Source of the DNA: Massilia sp. ZL223
GTDB lineage: Bacteria; Pseudomonadota; Gammaproteobacteria; Burkholderiales; Burkholderiaceae_D
DNA length: 61,509 nt
Reading direction: 5' to 3'
Assembly: GCF_018119395.1 (NCBI RefSeq)
Contig: NZ_JAGPWD010000034.1
Location: 1-61,509 of the forward strand
Part shown: one piece after another, positions 1 to 10,518 of the stretch
How positions within the stretch are numbered: position 1 is the first letter of the stretch
How the letters are laid out: every line of letters begins with the position of its first letter
The notes under the pieces: generated by a model
The model's input: only the letters and a program-made list of their open reading frames with translations
Told to the model about the DNA's origin: nothing
The model's database searches: none
Program-made: the position numbers and the translations under genes

Positions 1-280
1 CGCGACCCGCTAGCAGGGCTTCGCGCTGCGGCGGGTCAGACGCTGGATCAGGATGGCCGAAGCGCCGCCGATCGCGACGCCGAAGCCCTGGATTGCATGG
101 TGGCCGTGTTGTGCATGCAGCCTCGATATTTGGTTCGCGGCCTGCCCCCGGAAGAATTGGAAAGGCTGGGGCGGAAGCGACCGCATGCGGCGCATCCCGG
201 TATACGCCTGCTTGAATGCGAATGGCCGGCACTCGCCGGCCATCAAGGGCCGCGGGCGCCGAATGGCGCCTATCGAGCGA

Positions 281-901
281 TCAGTGCGCCTGCTTGCGCT
301 TGCGGCCCAGCGCCAGGCCGGCCAGGGCAACGCCGAACAGCGCCAGCGTGCCGGGTTCCGGCACTGCGGCGACCGCTTCTTCGACGAAGCTGAAATTGTC
401 GACCATCACGTAGTCGCCCCAGCCGCCGCTGATCAGTTCTGCATAGGCGATGCCCGCGTGCGCCAGGCCGAAGTAGTCGCCGTCATTCGAACCCCACACT
501 GCGTTCACGCTGGTCGATTCGAGCGCGACGCCGGTGCTGTCGTAGGCGGTCAGAGTCCAGTTGACGTCCGAAGCGCCCCAGTTGAAGGCGAAGGCGCTGA
601 CCGAGTTGGCGAAGTCGAAGCGTAAGCCGTTCGTGTTGCCCTGTGCATTGTCGACGTAGGCCGCGCCGCGGGTGTTATACGAGCCGGCATAAGTGGTCGA
701 GGTGCTGATCGACCCGTCGATGCCGCTGATGCTGAGGTTGCCGGCAGTGAGGCTCGGGACCCAGCTGTTGCCCAGTGCGTCGAAATTGACGACCGTGACG
801 GTACCGGTCAGGACCGGATCGCCCTTGCCGGTGACCGGAGCAGCGACGGCGGCGCTGGTGAAAGCGGTAGCGAGGATCAGGGAGAGAAGCGTGGTTTTCA
901 T
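281..901 (-). CDS. PEP-CTERM sorting domain protein
   Basis: A 206-residue exported protein. The N-terminus (MKTTLLSLILATAFTSAAVA) is a typical Sec signal peptide. The C-terminus carries the PEP-CTERM sorting tripartite signal: VPEP at about residues 180-183, a hydrophobic segment (LALFGVALAGLALG) and a basic tail (RKRKQ). Such proteins are recognised by exosortase (EpsH/XrtA), which removes the tail, and are usually associated with exopolysaccharide and floc formation. The middle part is rich in Ser/Thr/Gly/Asn with Trp-Gly motifs and resembles a beta-rich extracellular domain; I cannot name it further. It is preceded by a consensus sigma-54 promoter. No exosortase gene is in this window. 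Confidence 0.93.
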   Translation of the reverse strand: MKTTLLSLILATAFTSAAVAAPVTGKGDPVLTGTVTVVNFDALGNSWVPSLTAGNLSISGIDGSISTSTTYAGSYNTRGAAYVDNAQGNTNGLRFDFANSVSAFAFNWGASDVNWTLTAYDSTGVALESTSVNAVWGSNDGDYFGLAHAGIAYAELISGGWGDYVMVDNFSFVEEAVAAVPEPGTLALFGVALAGLALGRKRKQAH

Positions 902-939
902 TATTGTCTCATTCAGGTTGGAAATACTGTGGCATGTTT

Positions 940-955
940 AGCAATTAACGTGCCA
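940..955 (-). promoter_or_regulatory. Sigma-54 (-24/-12) promoter of the PEP-CTERM gene
   Basis: Read on the minus strand this is TGGCACG-N4-TTGCT, an exact match to the RpoN consensus with GG and GC separated by 10 bases. The predicted transcription start near 928 leaves a 27-base leader before the ATG at 901. RpoN with PrsK/PrsR-type regulators is known to control PEP-CTERM genes in some floc-forming Betaproteobacteria, so this fits the family. Confidence 0.85.
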
Positions 956-1338
956 TGCGTGCAATATCACGCGATATCAACAACTTAGCAGAAGAGACTT
1001 TTCCCAATGTAAAGATTCCCGACAAGAATTATGCCGCTGAGGAAGCAAAACGCCGCCTCTCCGCACATGGAAGGACAACAGCGGTTATCATTCATTAATG
1101 ATTGACCGGGTGGTAAGCCGACTGGCTGACATGACGACATTCAAGCATACCGACCTGCTACCCTCTTCGCACCCCGGGCCGGCCACAAGCCGCATCCCGG
1201 CCGCGTGCATACGCCGCCGCCGACAGCGCCCTATGCAGGGCGGCGCGGCGGCCTTGATCCGGCCCAGCCGGCCCGGCAGCCCGCTTTTCGCGGCGCGCGC
1301 GCCGGAGCGACCAATTAACTTTTACTGCATAGAGCGAC
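956..1338. other. Intergenic region between divergent genes, with a palindrome
   Basis: No supported gene lies here. The only structure I can point to is a nearly perfect palindrome ATCATTCATTAATGAT at 1087-1102, embedded in a locally AT-rich stretch, which could be an operator for the downstream dehydrogenase gene or part of the PEP-CTERM gene upstream region. Enhancer sites for the sigma-54 promoter would also be expected here but I could not define them. Confidence 0.3.
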
Positions 1339-2805
<1,467 letters not shown>

Positions 2806-2819
2806 TTTAAAAGCTCGCA

Positions 2820-4049
2820 TCAGAAGCTGATAATGAAGCGCGCGCCCTTCCCGACCGGCCGGGCGTAGCGCACGGTGCCGCCGTTGGCGTGCACCAGGTG
2901 GCGGACCATCGCCAGGCCGATGCCGCCGCCCTGCTTCTTGGTAGTGAAGAAGGGCGTGAAGATATGGGCGGCGACGTCCTCGGGCACGCCCGGGCCGTCG
3001 TCGGCCACCTCGATGCGCAGGCGCGCGCCGCGCACCAGGCGTGCGCTCACCTTCGCCTGCGCCTTCTCGACGCCCGCCGTGGCCTCGAAGGCGTTCTTCA
3101 GCAGGTTGATCAGGGCCTGTTCCAGCTGGCCCGGGTCGGCCACCAGCTCAAGCGATCCCGGCTCCACCGAAAACTCCACCATGCCGCCGCGCGCCCGCCA
3201 CAGCGGGTTCACCAGGGCGCCGATGCGCTCGAACATCTCGGCCAGGCGGATGCGTTCCGGATGGGCTTCCGGCACGTTCGACAGGCTGCGGTAGCTCGCC
3301 ACGAAGGCGACCAGGCTGTCGGCGCGGCGGCGGATCGCGTCCAGCGCGGTGCCCAGGTCGGCGCCCAGGTCGGGGTCCAGGCCCTCGGCTTCGCGCACCA
3401 GGTCGTAGGCGGTATGCGAGAGCGAGGCCACGGGCGTCAGCGAATTCATGATCTCGTGGGTCAGCACGTGCACCAGCTGGCGCCAGGCGTTCAGGGCCTC
3501 GGCTTCCAGCTCGGTTTCGACCGGCATCAGGGCCGCGAGGCGCTGGGGCTTGCCATGCAGGCTGATCGAGGCCACCGCCACCAGCGCGCGCTCGGCGCCG
3601 CGTTCGGTCTCGAACTGCATCGTTGCACGACGCTCGGCCGGCTGGGCCGCCAGCTGGGCATAGAGCTCGGCGGGATCGGTCGCGCGTCCGGGCGCGGTCA
3701 GCTTGCGCGCGTTGGCATTCAGCGGCGCCACCGTTCCCGGGCCGGAAGCGCCGTCGATGCGGAACAGCGCGATCGGTGCGAACTCCAGGCGCGCTTCCAG
3801 GGCCAACGCGTTGTCGACCAGGCTTTGCTGCTCGATGTTGAGGACTGCCGTCGCGGCGGCGGGATCGGGCCGCCAGGAAGCCAGGCCCCGCACGCAGCGC
3901 CACAGCACGAACAGGCAAGGCAGGATACCCAGCAGGCAAAGGACGGCCAGGCGCGGGGACGCGTGCAAGGCGCCTGCGCCCCAGGACAGCGCGCCCACGC
4001 CGGCGACGGCAAGCACGACGCCGGCCGCCTGGACCCGCCTAGATGCCAT
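2820..4049 (-). CDS. Membrane sensor histidine kinase (NtrY-like)
   Basis: A 409-residue kinase with two N-terminal membrane helices (about residues 8-28 and 33-52), a PAS-like region, then a HisKA segment with the phospho-accepting His near residue 198 (THEIMNSLTP). The HATPase domain follows, with N box NLLKNAFEA, G1 box DDGPGVP and F/G2 box FTPFFTTKKQGGGIGLAM. The TP motif after the phospho-His and the overall layout are typical of NtrY/AtoS-type kinases that pair with sigma-54 response regulators. Its start overlaps the end of the regulator gene by 11 bases, so the pair is translationally coupled. No extracytoplasmic sensor domain is visible: the loop between the two helices is very short, so the signal is probably intracellular or in the membrane. 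Confidence 0.92.
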   Translation of the reverse strand: MASRRVQAAGVVLAVAGVGALSWGAGALHASPRLAVLCLLGILPCLFVLWRCVRGLASWRPDPAAATAVLNIEQQSLVDNALALEARLEFAPIALFRIDGASGPGTVAPLNANARKLTAPGRATDPAELYAQLAAQPAERRATMQFETERGAERALVAVASISLHGKPQRLAALMPVETELEAEALNAWRQLVHVLTHEIMNSLTPVASLSHTAYDLVREAEGLDPDLGADLGTALDAIRRRADSLVAFVASYRSLSNVPEAHPERIRLAEMFERIGALVNPLWRARGGMVEFSVEPGSLELVADPGQLEQALINLLKNAFEATAGVEKAQAKVSARLVRGARLRIEVADDGPGVPEDVAAHIFTPFFTTKKQGGGIGLAMVRHLVHANGGTVRYARPVGKGARFIISF

Positions 4050-5376
4050 GCTTGCCCAGCTTGCGGTACAGCGCCGCGCGGCTCAGGCCCAGCAGGCGCG
4101 CCGCCATGCTGATGTTGCCGTTGGCCTTGTCGAGGGCCGCCGCGATGGTCTCGCGCTCCAGGTCGCCCAATTTGAAGGCGCTGTCCTCTGGCGGCGCCGC
4201 GGGCGCAGTCTGGATCGCGGGCGCGGCCAGGCCGAAGTCCTCGAAGCGGTACTCCGGCTGGCTGGCCAAAATCACGGCGCGCTCGCAGGCGTGGCGCAGG
4301 GCGCGCACGTTGCCCGGCCAGGACCAGGCGCACAGGCGCTCCATGGCGCTGGGAGCGAGCTCGCGCACCGGCCGCTGGTACTGGGCTTCGTACAGCGACA
4401 GGTAATGGTGCAGCAGGCCCGGAATATCGTCGCGCCGTTCGCGCAGCGGTGGCACCCGGATCACGATGGTGTTCAGCCGGAACAGCAGGTCGGGCCGGAA
4501 GACCGCCGGGTCGAACAGGCGCGCCTCGTCCAGGTTGGTCGCGCTGACGATGCGCACGTCGATCGCTTCGGGGCGGTCGGCGCCGATCGGGGTCACCTCG
4601 CGCCGTTCCAGCGCGGTCAGGAGCTTGGTTTGGGCCGGGAGCGGCATATTGCCGATCTCGTCGAGGAACAGGGTGCCGCAGCGTGCGGCCTGGAAGCGGC
4701 CCGCGCGGTCGGCCTTGGCGTCGGTGAAGGAGCCGCGCCGGTGGCCGAACAATTCGCTCTCGAAGGTCGATTCCGGCAGCGCGCCCATGTCCACCGCCAG
4801 GAAGGTGGCGCCGGCGCGGCGCGAGGCCTGGTGGATGGCGCGCGCGACCAGCTCCTTGCCGACGCCGTTCTCGCCCAGCACCATCACGTTCGCCTCGGTC
4901 GGCGCGACGCTGGCGATCATCGCCTTCACCTCGCGCATGCCGGCGGATTCGCCCATCAGGTTTGACGCGCCGGCCGCGCCGCTGGCCGCGCGGCGCGCCA
5001 GCGCACCTTCCACGGCGGCGATCAGGCGCGCATTGTCCCAGGGCTTGGTAATGAAGTCGCTGGCGCCGCGCTTGAGCGCTTCCACCGCCAGCGGAACGTC
5101 CGCATACGCGGTCAGGGCGATCACGGCGGGCGGACGCGGCAAGGCGCGCAGGCGGTCCAGCACGCCCAGGCCTTCGGAACCGTCGATGCGGCCCGGCGTG
5201 AAGTTCAGGTCGAGCAGCACCACGTCCGGGGTGCGCGCCGCCAGCAGCGCGGCCAGCCGGCCTGGGTCGTCCAATGTCTCGACCATGCCGTGGCGGCGGC
5301 GCAGCAGCATCTGCGCCGCGCAGGCGACATCGAGGTCGTCGTCGAGGATCAGGATGTGTGCGGTGGAGTCGGCCAT
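4039..5376 (-). CDS. Sigma-54-type response regulator with variant GSFTDA loop
   Basis: A 445-residue NtrC-family protein: receiver domain (phospho-Asp D56 in VVLLDLNF, switch Lys K111), AAA+ domain (Walker A GENGVGKE at 168-175, Walker B FLDEIGNM), and a C-terminal Fis-type helix-turn-helix (NISMAARLLGLSRAALYRKL). The L1 loop that contacts sigma-54 is GSFTDA (215-220) instead of the canonical GAFTGA. Regulators with FTDA-type loops occur next to MacAB-like export operons, and here the divergent neighbour is exactly such an operon with an exact-consensus RpoN promoter. The kinase that phosphorylates it is encoded just downstream with an 11-base overlap. Confidence 0.93.
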   Translation of the reverse strand: MADSTAHILILDDDLDVACAAQMLLRRRHGMVETLDDPGRLAALLAARTPDVVLLDLNFTPGRIDGSEGLGVLDRLRALPRPPAVIALTAYADVPLAVEALKRGASDFITKPWDNARLIAAVEGALARRAASGAAGASNLMGESAGMREVKAMIASVAPTEANVMVLGENGVGKELVARAIHQASRRAGATFLAVDMGALPESTFESELFGHRRGSFTDAKADRAGRFQAARCGTLFLDEIGNMPLPAQTKLLTALERREVTPIGADRPEAIDVRIVSATNLDEARLFDPAVFRPDLLFRLNTIVIRVPPLRERRDDIPGLLHHYLSLYEAQYQRPVRELAPSAMERLCAWSWPGNVRALRHACERAVILASQPEYRFEDFGLAAPAIQTAPAAPPEDSAFKLGDLERETIAAALDKANGNISMAARLLGLSRAALYRKLGKHGI

Positions 5377-5429
5377 TGGCTGGGTCGGGGAAGTGGGATT
5401 GCCATTCTAGCAGCGCGCCATGCCCGTGG

Positions 5430-5498
5430 GGACAGGCAGAGGCCGCCTGTCCGGAAGCGCACACCCGGAAGTGTCCGGATACGGACAGTTGGCTGTCC
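5430..5498. promoter_or_regulatory. TGTCC/GGACA dyads, candidate enhancer sites of the efflux operon
   Basis: Between the divergent regulator and export genes lie two inverted repeats: GGACAGGC at 5430-5437 paired with GCCTGTCC at 5445-5452, and TGTCCG at 5472-5477 paired with CGGACA at 5482-5487. A further CTGTCC half site follows at about 5493-5498. All lie 30-100 bases upstream of the -24 element of the RpoN promoter, where an NtrC-type activator is expected to bind. The obvious candidate protein is the response regulator encoded next door. Confidence 0.6.
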
Positions 5499-5528
5499 AA
5501 ACCGCCCGAAACATGGCCAAAAAGGCAC

Positions 5529-5544
5529 TGGCACGGAGCTTGCA
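5529..5544 (+). promoter_or_regulatory. Sigma-54 promoter of the MacAB-like export operon
   Basis: TGGCACG-N4-TTGCA, with GG at 5530-5531 and GC at 5542-5543 separated by exactly 10 bases: a full consensus -24/-12 element. The predicted start near 5556 favours the ATG at 5576 (or 5615) as the first codon of the adaptor gene and excludes the in-frame ATGs at 5420 and 5512. Confidence 0.88.
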
Positions 5545-5575
5545 GAGAGGAAGGCATTTTGTTTCGAGACCGATC

Positions 5576-6859
5576 ATGGACCGACTTCCTCCCCATGCCG
5601 TCACCGGCGCCGCCATGGACACGGTGCTGCCCAAGCGGCGCGGCAAGCTGGCCCTGCGCATCGTCGCGGCGGCGGCCGTCCTGCTCGTCCTGGCCTGGGG
5701 CGCCAGGCAGCTGATGCCGCACGGCCTGCAGGTGGACCGGCAAGACCTGCGCATCGCGCGCGCCGTCTCCGGCGTCTACCGCGACGATATCGTCGTGCGC
5801 GCCACCGCCGAGCCGCTCAATTCCATCATCCTCGATTCGGTCGAATCCGGCCGTGTCGAGGAAGTCTTCGTCCAGGACGGCTACGCGGTCCGGAAGGGCC
5901 AGCTGCTGTTCCGCCTGTCCAATCCACAGCGCAACCTGGAGCTGCTGGAGCGCCAGGCCGAGCACGCGCAGCAGATCTCCAACCTGGCGACCCTGCGCGT
6001 CGCCCACGAAGCCGGCCGCACCGATCACCAGCGCCGCATCGCCGACCTCGAATTCGCGCTCGAGCAGGCGCAAAAACAGTACGCCCGCAACAGCCGCCTG
6101 GCCGCCCAGGGTTTTATCTCCTCGGTCGCGCTAGAAGAATCCAGCGACAAACTGGCCCAGCAAAAGCGTGCGTTGCAGGTCGAGCGCGACAGCATCGCCA
6201 CCGAAGAGCGTGTGCGCCGGCAAGGCTTGCAGCAGATGGAAACCGCGATCCGCGGCCTGCAGTCCGGCCTGCAGCTGGTGGATGCGACCGTGGATGCGCT
6301 GGCGGTGCGCGCGCCCGCCGACGGCGTGCTGACCGACTTCCGCCTGCAAGTGGGCGAGACCGTGCGTCCCGACCAGCACATCGGCCGCATCGACGATCCG
6401 AAGCGCTTCAAGCTGACCGTGCTGATCGACGAGTTCTACCTGAGCCGCGTGGCGGCCGGGGTCACCGGCAGCGTGGCCCAGGGCGAGCAGCACTATCCGG
6501 TCAAGGTGCGCACCGTCTTCCCGCAGATCCGCGAGGGCCGCTTCACCGCGGAGCTGGTGTTCGCGGACCGCCAGCCGGAAGTCATCAGCCCCGGCCAGAG
6601 CCTGGACGCGCGCCTGACCCTGGGCCGGCCGGCGCAGGCCCTGATGCTGCCGACCGGCCCCTGGCTGGGCGACAGCGGCGGCGCCTGGGCCTTCGTCCTG
6701 TCGCCCGGCGGCGGCGAGGCGCGCCGCCAGCCGCTGCAGCTGGGCCGCCGCAACAACAGCCAGGTCGAGGTGCTGTCCGGCCTGAAGGCCGGCGACCAGG
6801 TCGTCACCTCCGGCTACGCGCCTTTCGGCAAGGCCGAACTGCTGCAACTGAATCCATGA
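5576..6859 (+). CDS. Periplasmic adaptor (membrane fusion) protein, MacA/HlyD-like
   Basis: A 427-residue protein with one N-terminal membrane anchor (about residues 26-44) after a basic KRRGK segment, a biotinyl-lipoyl half motif (VESGRVEEVFVQDGYAVRKG), a central alpha-helical hairpin rich in Gln/Glu/Arg, the second lipoyl half (VRAPADGVLTDFRLQVGETV) and a C-terminal beta-barrel. It would bridge the inner-membrane ABC permease downstream and an outer-membrane channel; none of the TolC type is next to it. The start at 5576 is chosen because it lies downstream of the RpoN transcription start; ATG 5615 is the alternative. Its stop overlaps a possible upstream start of the ATPase gene. Confidence 0.9.
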   Translation: MDRLPPHAVTGAAMDTVLPKRRGKLALRIVAAAAVLLVLAWGARQLMPHGLQVDRQDLRIARAVSGVYRDDIVVRATAEPLNSIILDSVESGRVEEVFVQDGYAVRKGQLLFRLSNPQRNLELLERQAEHAQQISNLATLRVAHEAGRTDHQRRIADLEFALEQAQKQYARNSRLAAQGFISSVALEESSDKLAQQKRALQVERDSIATEERVRRQGLQQMETAIRGLQSGLQLVDATVDALAVRAPADGVLTDFRLQVGETVRPDQHIGRIDDPKRFKLTVLIDEFYLSRVAAGVTGSVAQGEQHYPVKVRTVFPQIREGRFTAELVFADRQPEVISPGQSLDARLTLGRPAQALMLPTGPWLGDSGGAWAFVLSPGGGEARRQPLQLGRRNNSQVEVLSGLKAGDQVVTSGYAPFGKAELLQLNP

Positions 6860-6885
6860 ACACCCTCCATCACAAGGAAGCCACC

Positions 6886-7566
6886 ATGCTCAAACTGACA
6901 GGCGTCAGCAAAGTCCACGTCGCGGGCGAGGTCCAGACCACCGCCCTGGACCGCATCGACCTCGACATCGCCGCCGGCGAATACGTCGCCATCACCGGCC
7001 CTTCGGGCTGCGGCAAGTCCACTCTCCTGAGCGTGCTCGGGCTGCTCGACGTGCCGACCGAGGGCGAATACTGGTTCGAGGGCCAGAACGTCGCCGGCTG
7101 GAGCGAGACCAGATTGAACGAACTTCGCCGCGGGCGCGTGGGCTTCATCTTCCAGAGCTTCAACCTGATCGAGGAACTCAGCGTCCACGAGAACGTCGAA
7201 CTGGCCCTCGAGTACACGGGGACGCCGGCCGCCGAGCGCCGCCGCCGCGTGACCGAGATCCTGGAGCGCCTGGGCGTGGCCCACCGCGCCAAACACCGTC
7301 CTTCCCAGCTGTCGGGCGGCCAGCAGCAGCGCGTGGCGATCGCGCGTGCGCTGGTGGCGCGGCCGGCCATGCTGCTGGCCGACGAACCGACCGGCAACCT
7401 GGACACCGCCCACGGCGACGAAGTGATGCGCCTGCTGCGCGCCATCAACGCCGAGGGCACGACCGTCGTCATGGTCACCCACTCCCCGGCGCACGCGGCC
7501 CAGGCCTCGCGCACCCTGCACCTGCTCGACGGCCGCGTGGTGGTCGACGCGCTGCAGGCCGCGTGA
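6886..7566 (+). CDS. ABC transporter ATP-binding protein, MacB/LolD-like
   Basis: A 226-residue ATPase with Walker A GPSGCGKST (38-46), Q loop, signature LSGGQQQR (142-149), Walker B MLLADEP and a switch His in VMVTHS. Such MacB/LolD-class ATPases power FtsX-type permeases. The ATG at 6886 has AAGGAAG five bases upstream and is preferred over ATG 6856, which overlaps the stop of the adaptor gene as ATGA. It is followed after 10 bases by the permease gene, so the three export genes form one operon. Confidence 0.94.
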   Translation: MLKLTGVSKVHVAGEVQTTALDRIDLDIAAGEYVAITGPSGCGKSTLLSVLGLLDVPTEGEYWFEGQNVAGWSETRLNELRRGRVGFIFQSFNLIEELSVHENVELALEYTGTPAAERRRRVTEILERLGVAHRAKHRPSQLSGGQQQRVAIARALVARPAMLLADEPTGNLDTAHGDEVMRLLRAINAEGTTVVMVTHSPAHAAQASRTLHLLDGRVVVDALQAA

Positions 7567-7576
7567 GGAGCACCGC

Positions 7577-9985
7577 ATGAACCTGCGCGACTTCCGCATC
7601 GGCTGGCGCCTCCTGATCAAGGAGCCGGCCTATTCCAGCGTGGTGATCCTCGGCCTGGCCGTGGGCTTCGCCGCATGCTTCCTGCTGCTCGGCTACGTGG
7701 CCCATTCGCTGTCCTACGACCGCCATGTCCCCGAGCGCCAGAAGATCTACCGGCTGATGCAGCACTGGAACCACCCGACCGCCTCCAGCGGCCACTGGAG
7801 CCCGCAGAGCAGCCTGCCGGCGCGCGACGCGGTAACGCAGAGCGGCGTGCCGCTCCTTGCCAGCACCTTCATCGACCGCACGATCGACGTGCGCGTCGGG
7901 AACCGGGTGCAGACCGTCAGCCTGACCGTGGTCGACCCGGCCTTCGAGCAGATCTTCCGCCCGCCGGTGGTGGCGGGCAAGCTGGCCGATGCGCTGTCCA
8001 GCCCCGACGCCTTCGCCCTCACCCGCGAGACCGCCATCAAGCTGTTCGGCAGCGCGGACGCGGTGGGCAAGACGGTGCAGGTGGCCGGCCAGCCCTACCG
8101 CATCGCCGCCGTCCTGGAAAACCAGCCGGCCGCGACCACCCTGCCCTACGCCATCCTGGCGGGCATCCGCACCTCGGTGTGGAACGAGGAATACCGCCGC
8201 CTGGTCACCACCAACTGGGGTTCCTCGCATGGCCCCGTCTACGTCAAGCTGTCCTCGAGCGCCGACGCCCAGCCGGTGCTCGACGCGGTGCGGCGCGCGA
8301 TGCTGGCGTCCAGCTTCTACCAGCGCCAGGCGCCCGACCAGATCGCGGCCCTCAACGGCCAGGACATGATCAGCTTCCGGCTTGGACCGCTGCCCGAAGC
8401 CTACCTCGACCCGAGCGTGGAAGGCGGCGGCAAGCTGCACGGCGACCGCAAGACCATCTTCGGCCTGGCCGCGGTGGCGGCGCTGATCCTGGTGCTGGCG
8501 GCCACCAACTACGTCAACCTGGCCACCGTGCGCACCCTGCGCCGCCAGCGCGAGATCGCGGTGCGCAAGGTGCTGGGCGCGGGCGCAGGCGCCGTGAGCC
8601 GCCAGTTCCTGGCGGAGTCGGTGCTGGTCTGCCTGATCGCCACCCTGATCGGGCTGCTGCTGGCCTGGCTGCTGCTGCCGGTGTTTTCAAGCCTGGTGCA
8701 GCGCGAGATGGACCGCGTGTTCACCCCGCTGTCGGTGGGCCTGAGCCTGCTGGTGGGCGTGCTGCTTGGGCTGCTGTCCGGGGCCTACCCGACCTTCTCG
8801 GCGCTCAAGGTGCTGCCGACCGCCGCCCTGCAGGGGCGCGGCAACAGCGAGACCGCCGGCGGCCTGCGCCTGCGCCGTGTGCTCACCGTGCTGCAGTTCG
8901 CCACCGCGATGGGCTTGACCGGCATGACGCTCGCGGTGGCGTGGCAGACCCGCCATGCCAGCAGCCTCGATCCGGGCTTCGACCCCGAGCCGCTGCTGGT
9001 CTTGACCGCGTCGGACGACATGCGCAACGCGAACGTGCGCGCCTTCCGCGACGCCCTGCTGCGCGTGCAGGGCGTGAGCGGCGTGGCCGAGAGCGACGCC
9101 CCGGTCACGGTCAACCGCAACAGCACGGCGCTGCGCCGGGACGGCGGCGAGGCGGTCGAGATCAGCACCCTGTACGTGAGCCCGGAATTCTTCGGCGTCT
9201 ATGGGCTCAAGCAGGTCGCCGGGCGGCTGTACGACCCGACCCGCGACAAGGTCGAGGACGAGGACAAGATCGTGGTCAACGAGGCCGGCGCGCGCCGCTT
9301 CGGCTTCGCCAGCTCCCAGGATGCGGTCGGCAAGTACGTGCGCAATCCGGACGGCTCCGGCACGGCGATGCAGGTGATCGGGGTCGCGCCCGACATCCGG
9401 CACCGTTCCGCGCGCGAAGCGATGCAGCCCACGGTCTACTTCCTGGAGAGCCGCACGCCGGTGTTCACCGTGCGCACCAGCGGCAGCCAGGAAGCAGTCA
9501 AGCGCGCCATCGAGGAACTGTGGCCGCGCTACTTCCCCAACGACGTGCTCGACATCCAGCGCGCCGCCGGCATGTTCGCCCTGAACTATGCGGACGACCT
9601 GCGCCTGGCCAAGCTGCTGGGCGCGTCGAGCGTGATCGCGACCGCCATCGCCGCGTTCGGCATCTACGTGCTGGCCGCCTACAGCGTGCAGCGCAAGGCG
9701 CGCGAGATCGTGCTGCGCAAGCTCTACGGCGCAGGCAACGGGGCCGTCGGCCGCCTGGTCGGGAAGGAATTCGCCGCCCTGCTGGCGGTGGGCGCGCTGA
9801 TCGGCCTGCCGGCGGCCTGGCTGGCGATCGAGCGCTACCTCGCCGGGTTCACGGAGCGTGCGCCGATCGGGGTGTGGACCATTGCCACGGCCTTGCTGGT
9901 CGCCTGCCTGGTGGCGCTCGGCTCGACGGCGCGCCACGCGCTGGCGGCGATGCGCATCCGGCCGGCGCTGGCCCTGCGGGAGTAA
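7577..9985 (+). CDS. ABC transporter permease with two FtsX domains (MacB-type)
   Basis: An 802-residue permease with duplicated architecture: an N-terminal membrane helix, a periplasmic MacB-type core domain, an FtsX domain of three helices carrying RQREIAVRKVLGAG, then a second periplasmic domain and a second FtsX unit with RKAREIVLRKLYGAG. The length (about 800 residues, fused tandem FtsX) is typical for a class of permeases found with a separate ATPase and adaptor under sigma-54 control. The substrate is unknown; relatives export peptides, lipoproteins or antimicrobials by a mechanotransmission cycle. Confidence 0.92.
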   Translation: MNLRDFRIGWRLLIKEPAYSSVVILGLAVGFAACFLLLGYVAHSLSYDRHVPERQKIYRLMQHWNHPTASSGHWSPQSSLPARDAVTQSGVPLLASTFIDRTIDVRVGNRVQTVSLTVVDPAFEQIFRPPVVAGKLADALSSPDAFALTRETAIKLFGSADAVGKTVQVAGQPYRIAAVLENQPAATTLPYAILAGIRTSVWNEEYRRLVTTNWGSSHGPVYVKLSSSADAQPVLDAVRRAMLASSFYQRQAPDQIAALNGQDMISFRLGPLPEAYLDPSVEGGGKLHGDRKTIFGLAAVAALILVLAATNYVNLATVRTLRRQREIAVRKVLGAGAGAVSRQFLAESVLVCLIATLIGLLLAWLLLPVFSSLVQREMDRVFTPLSVGLSLLVGVLLGLLSGAYPTFSALKVLPTAALQGRGNSETAGGLRLRRVLTVLQFATAMGLTGMTLAVAWQTRHASSLDPGFDPEPLLVLTASDDMRNANVRAFRDALLRVQGVSGVAESDAPVTVNRNSTALRRDGGEAVEISTLYVSPEFFGVYGLKQVAGRLYDPTRDKVEDEDKIVVNEAGARRFGFASSQDAVGKYVRNPDGSGTAMQVIGVAPDIRHRSAREAMQPTVYFLESRTPVFTVRTSGSQEAVKRAIEELWPRYFPNDVLDIQRAAGMFALNYADDLRLAKLLGASSVIATAIAAFGIYVLAAYSVQRKAREIVLRKLYGAGNGAVGRLVGKEFAALLAVGALIGLPAAWLAIERYLAGFTERAPIGVWTIATALLVACLVALGSTARHALAAMRIRPALALRE

Positions 9986-9988
9986 TCG

Positions 9989-10354
9989 CTAGGTCGCCCG
10001 GCGGCGCCGGGCGATCCACGCGTAGAGAGCAATATTAATCAGGAGCACGGCCGCCGCCAGCACCGCCTGCGTAGGGCGGCCCAGTCCGACCGGATAGATC
10101 AGCGGCAAGAGGTAATGCTCGATGAATCCGCCGCTATAGCCGGATTCGCCGGCGGAATGCCGCAGCGCATTTTCCACGTAGGTGAGCGGGCAGATGGCCC
10201 CGCTCGCCTCGATGCCGAATCCCCACACGGCCGCCAGCAGGTGGGCAGGCATCCATCCACGGTGGCGCGCGACCAGCAAGGCTCCGAACACGACGAAGAG
10301 GATGAAGCCGAGGTGCAGCAGCAGGACTGCGTCGGCCAGGATGCGGTAAAGCAT
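9989..10354 (-). CDS. DUF2784 family membrane protein
   Basis: A 121-residue protein with about four membrane helices (DAVLLLHLGFILFVVFGALLV, MPAHLLAAVWGFGIE, YLLPLIYPVGL, AVLAAAVLLINIALYAW). The conserved pattern of N-terminal LHLGFILFVVFG, central C-P-L-T-x-x-E and FIEHYLLPLIYP is that of the DUF2784 family, whose function is unknown. It converges on the permease gene with only three bases between stops. Confidence 0.88.
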   Translation of the reverse strand: MLYRILADAVLLLHLGFILFVVFGALLVARHRGWMPAHLLAAVWGFGIEASGAICPLTYVENALRHSAGESGYSGGFIEHYLLPLIYPVGLGRPTQAVLAAAVLLINIALYAWIARRRRAT

Positions 10355-10518
10355 GGCTGCCGGACTCCGATAGTCTGGACCTTCATGCTACGCGCATCAG
10401 CCGCGGCCTGCGGCGCTTTGGCGCAGCGCAAGCCTCCGCCGCGTTCGATTGGAACACGGTTGGAAGCTGCGGCGACTTGGCGTAGAGTCTTATGGCTCAG
10501 AACCAGACGAGGCTCCTC

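Noticed and set aside
10..330. Minus-strand frame ending in a hydrophobic, basic tail downstream of the PEP-CTERM gene
   Set aside because: No start with a ribosome site, overlaps the PEP-CTERM coding end, and no recognisable sequence; the last 35 codons are GC-rich enough to look coding, so a fragment cannot be excluded.
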